A stretch of DNA of 7,039 nt, taken from Oscillospiraceae bacterium (lineage in GTDB: Bacteria > Bacillota > Clostridia > Oscillospirales > Oscillospiraceae). A model generated the notes under the pieces. The model did no database searches. It was not told the origin of the DNA and was given only the letters and a program-made list of their open reading frames with translations. The position numbers were made by a program, and so were the translations under genes. The DNA lies in NCBI GenBank assembly GCA_016297855.1, contig JAEDFW010000092.1:1-7039 (forward strand). The letters are read 5' to 3'. Of this stretch, positions 6,621 to 7,039 are shown in pieces (the first letter of the stretch is position 1; every line of letters starts with the position of its first letter).

Positions 6621-6634
6621 TACAAGATATTGTA
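6621..6634. repeat. Inverted repeat between two divergent -35 boxes (candidate operator)
   Basis: TACAA (6621-6625) and TTGTA (6630-6634) are perfect inverted arms around GATA. The dyad begins directly after the kinase -35 box and ends 8 bases before the -35 box of the zinc-ribbon gene. A related half-site, GTACA, follows at 6635-6639. This suits a dimeric regulator acting on both promoters, but no protein can be assigned, and the short AT-rich arms could arise by chance. Confidence 0.4.
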
Positions 6635-6642
6635 GTACATAC

Positions 6643-6671
6643 TTGGAATTTCGGATAATTTGTGGTATCAT
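6643..6671 (+). promoter_or_regulatory. Extended -10 promoter for the zinc-ribbon protein gene
   Basis: TTGGAA (6643-6648) and TATCAT (6666-6671) are separated by 17 bases, with TGG directly before the -10 giving an extended TGn element. Transcription would start near 6678, leaving a leader of about 77 bases. It is back to back with the kinase promoter, 22 bases apart between -35 boxes. Confidence 0.6.
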
Positions 6672-6690
6672 ATAAAAGCTGTAGCCTTCG

Positions 6691-6730
6691 GGCACAGTTT
6701 TGTGTGCCGGCACATGCTTTGCCGGCGGCA
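6691..6730 (+). other. GC-rich leader with mutually exclusive hairpins
   Basis: Within the predicted 5' leader, GGCACA (6691-6696) can pair with TGTGCC (6703-6708), while GCCGGC (6706-6711) can pair with GCCGGC (6721-6726). The two hairpins share bases 6706-6708, so they exclude each other. The DNA also contains the perfect 12-base palindrome TGTGCCGGCACA (6703-6714). It could be an RNA control element or a protein operator; it matches no riboswitch class I recognise and has no U tract, so it is not a terminator. The ribosome site GGAGGA (6745-6750) lies outside both hairpins. Confidence 0.4.
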
Positions 6731-6755
6731 TTGAGCGATACAACGGAGGATAATT

Positions 6756-7039
6756 ATGGAGCTTAGAACCTGCGAATATTGCGGTATTGAATATGATGCA
6801 GCGCTGAAGCAGTGCCCACTTTGCGGAAGAAACACCGACGTTTCTTCTGCTCCTGCCGACGGGTATCCGTCGGCAAAAAAGAAAAAGGGAGGCGCGCGGC
6901 TGGCAAAGAATGTGAAGCGAAAAGCGAGCGCGTCTGCGCAGACACCGGACGACGGCAATCCCTATGCCATTCCCAAGTGGATGATGGCGACAATCTGCGT
7001 GATTCTTGGTATCGCGGTCGTGCTTGGCGCGGCGTTTGC
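6756..7039 (+). CDS. Zinc-ribbon membrane protein of unknown function (C-terminus beyond right edge)
   Basis: 94 complete codons are visible. The protein opens with MELRTCEYCGIEYDAALKQC and continues PLCGR, giving a CxxC...CxxC zinc ribbon at residues 6-23 (cysteines 6, 9, 20 and 23). A linker of about 45 residues is rich in Lys, Arg, Ala and Ser (KKKKGG, KNVKRKA). From about residue 72 a hydrophobic stretch begins (WMMATICVILGIAVVLGAAF), probably a membrane segment that would leave the zinc ribbon in the cytoplasm and the missing C-terminus outside. The ATG has GGAGGA at 6745-6750 with 5 bases spacing. Proteins with this layout are common in Clostridia and often carry extracellular beta-rich domains after the membrane segment, so the unseen part could resemble the kinase's outer region; that is inference. 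It is divergent from the kinase gene and shares its promoter region, which suggests a related role. No enzymatic motif is visible. Confidence 0.85.
   Translation, partial: MELRTCEYCGIEYDAALKQCPLCGRNTDVSSAPADGYPSAKKKKGGARLAKNVKRKASASAQTPDDGNPYAIPKWMMATICVILGIAVVLGAAF

Noticed and set aside
6678..6755. Known riboswitch in the zinc-ribbon gene leader
   Set aside because: The leader is short and shows none of the conserved cores I know, such as those of cyclic-di-GMP, TPP, SAM or glycine riboswitches; only generic hairpins are supported.
1..7039. tRNA, rRNA, CRISPR array, transposase, attachment site or defence genes
   Set aside because: No cloverleaf, spaced direct repeats, transposase motifs or terminal inverted repeats with target duplication were seen on either strand.

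Overview
The window reads like a chromosomal segment of a Gram-positive, Clostridia-type bacterium (Bacillota), possibly an Oscillospirales/Ruminococcaceae-like gut anaerobe. The reasons are: strong AGGAGG-type ribosome binding sites with GTG and TTG starts; a pairing of an MBOAT acyltransferase with a DHHW-type protein; a serine/threonine kinase of the clostridial type; a zinc-ribbon membrane protein next to it; and a moderately GC-rich composition, judged by eye. The taxonomic placement is inference. I saw no mobile element, RNA gene or CRISPR array.

Layout, left to right. Positions 1-635 (minus) hold the N-terminal 211 codons of a DeoR/GlpR-family repressor that runs off the left edge. Positions 636-909 are a divergent promoter region with one sigma-A-like promoter for each direction; a cre/LacI-type operator-like sequence overlaps the rightward -35 box. 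Positions 910-3790 (plus) are a two-gene operon: an AlgI-like MBOAT membrane O-acyltransferase, then 13 bases later a membrane-anchored DHHW/AlgJ-AlgX-like SGNH protein. Together they look like a module that carries acetyl groups across the membrane and puts them on an extracellular glycan. Positions 3793-3830 are a perfect 17-bp-stem hairpin flanked by A and T runs, which can terminate both this operon and the convergent gene.

Positions 3830-6559 (minus) encode a 909-residue transmembrane Ser/Thr protein kinase. It has an N-terminal cytoplasmic kinase domain, an acidic juxtamembrane linker, one membrane segment, about four fibronectin-III-like repeats in place of the PASTA repeats of PrkC/StkP/PknB, and a C-terminal beta-rich domain I cannot name. 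Its start is probably a TTG preceded by a perfect AAGGAGG; the ATG six codons upstream would lie almost at the predicted mRNA end. Positions 6560-6755 are a second divergent promoter region. Two back-to-back promoters have a dyad (TACAA-N4-TTGTA) exactly between their -35 boxes, and the rightward transcript has a GC-rich leader that can fold in two exclusive ways. Positions 6756-7039 (plus) are the start of a zinc-ribbon, single-membrane-segment protein cut by the right edge.

The best candidates for something less described are the FnIII-type receptor kinase with its unassigned C-terminal domain and degenerate nucleotide loop, its probable co-regulation with the divergent zinc-ribbon protein, and its tail-to-tail position beside a glycan-acylation operon. 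A functional link between kinase and acylation module is not shown by the sequence.
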